Shown piece after piece: positions 63,318-64,000 of a stretch of 64,000 bases of DNA (position 1 is its first letter; every line of letters begins with the position of its first letter). Position numbers and translations under genes: made by a program. This DNA comes from Nymphaea colorata (lineage: Eukaryota; Streptophyta; Magnoliopsida; Nymphaeales; Nymphaeaceae): assembly GCF_008831285.2 (NCBI RefSeq), contig NC_045141.1, forward strand, positions 21,854,742 through 21,918,741, read 5' to 3'. The notes beneath the pieces were generated by a model that worked only from the letters and a program-made list of their open reading frames with translations, searched no databases and was not told where the DNA came from.

Positions 63318-63919
63318 TGGCGCCGGGGAAGGTGCTCCAACCTGTGAATATTTTTGCCCTTTCTGTTTTCACGAGAAATTGTATCTGAAAGAGTTCAGAT
63401 TTTGTTTATTGATATCGGACCGTTGATCCTCGACAACGGACGGCCGACAAAAAAAAAAAAAAAGAACTCCGATGACTCATATTTTTCAGGATAAACATAA
63501 AAGAGCGCTCTGAAGGATCATTTCTTGATCCGACGGTCCACTGTCACTGTAGTATTCACTATTAATTACATTATATTAGTTTATCGTTACACCCAGCATA
63601 AACAATCTTTTTTTAAAAAAGAAAGAGATTAGATATTTCTCCTGCTAAGTCAAAAGTGTTGTTGTTTTCTTAAACTCCATTTTTCTCTTCTATCATTTTC
63701 TCCACCTCCAAAGGTGAACGGGTTTGCAGATATTCCACAGATACAATATATCATGCGACTTAATGTCCCATCATTCATTGATGGCAATTACAGAGGCAGT
63801 ATATTGTGATTTATTACACATTAACATGATTCAGTTCAACAAATACCATTTTTGATACAACACAGTGCAACGACGGGAAGGAAACAGTAGATGCTACAAA
63901 TTAATAAGAAACCGAGCAA
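63318..63919. other. Convergent 3' region
   Basis: It holds the ATL 3' untranslated region and an A-run at about 63450-63464. On the minus strand AATAAA occurs at about 63811-63816, fitting a polyadenylation signal for a gene entering from the right edge. Confidence 0.4.
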
Positions 63920-64000
63920 CTAAGAATTGTTGCACACAAAACAAGCAAACACTTTGTTGATGAAGGTCTTGGATTTTGGCTTCTTGAGAACGTGGACGGT
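63920..64000 (-). CDS. Possible 3' end of a gene cut by the window edge
   Basis: From the window edge the minus strand reads 26 codons (TVHVLKKPKSKTFINKVF and onward) to a TAG at 63922-63920, then AT-rich sequence with AATAAA about 100 bases further on. This looks like the last codons and 3' untranslated region of a gene to the right. The family cannot be told and the frame itself is uncertain. Confidence 0.25.
   Translation of the reverse strand, partial: TVHVLKKPKSKTFINKVFACFVCNNS

Overview
The window is nuclear DNA from a flowering plant. The evidence is split genes with GT-AG introns, plant-specific families (classical arabinogalactan protein, ATL RING-H2 ligase, DOG1-domain protein, VAP27, BAHD-like protein), plastid transit-type N termini, plant-type MITEs, and two nuclear copies of the plastid gene ycf4. 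The species cannot be fixed from the sequence; nothing points to a grass. All gene models were assembled by hand from splice signals and remembered family sequences.

Ten protein-coding genes are supported. Minus strand, left side: an ELMO-domain protein (9 coding exons, 1617-6755), a plastid-type methionine sulfoxide reductase A (2 exons, 17206-19557) and Bax inhibitor-1 (6 exons, 24108-28464). Plus strand: a VAP27-type MSP-domain protein (8 exons, 31327-35368) and a one-exon classical arabinogalactan protein (37382-37840). Minus strand: a plant glycine-rich/coiled-coil protein of unknown function (7 exons, 41446-45622) and a BAHD-like acyltransferase homologue without either family motif (2 exons, 46793-48068). 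Plus strand: a DOG1-domain, INP1-like protein (54395?-55714), an FAD-dependent monooxygenase of the MO1/CTF2 group (6 exons, 56669-61250) and an ATL RING-H2 ubiquitin ligase (one exon, 62505-63317). A short frame at the right edge may be the end of another minus-strand gene.

The spaces between genes are AT-rich and hold repeats: a Tourist-like MITE with a TTA duplication, three related copies of another MITE-like family, a 1.43-kb terminal-inverted-repeat element inside a Bax inhibitor-1 intron, a solo LTR with a 5-bp target duplication, tandem repeats, microsatellites and the two ycf4 fragments. The 7.3-17.2 kb and 48.1-54.3 kb stretches have no recognisable gene.

The genes do not form a pathway or gene cluster. 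Several products act at the endoplasmic reticulum (VAP27, Bax inhibitor-1) or in plastids (MSRA, the monooxygenase), but this looks like ordinary neighbourhood. The most unusual signals are a VAP27 protein whose reading frame ends in HDEL after the tail anchor, a BAHD homologue lacking the catalytic His and the DFGWG motif, the paired ycf4 insertions, and a possible 10-nt coding start exon for the DOG1-domain gene. No wholly new system was found.
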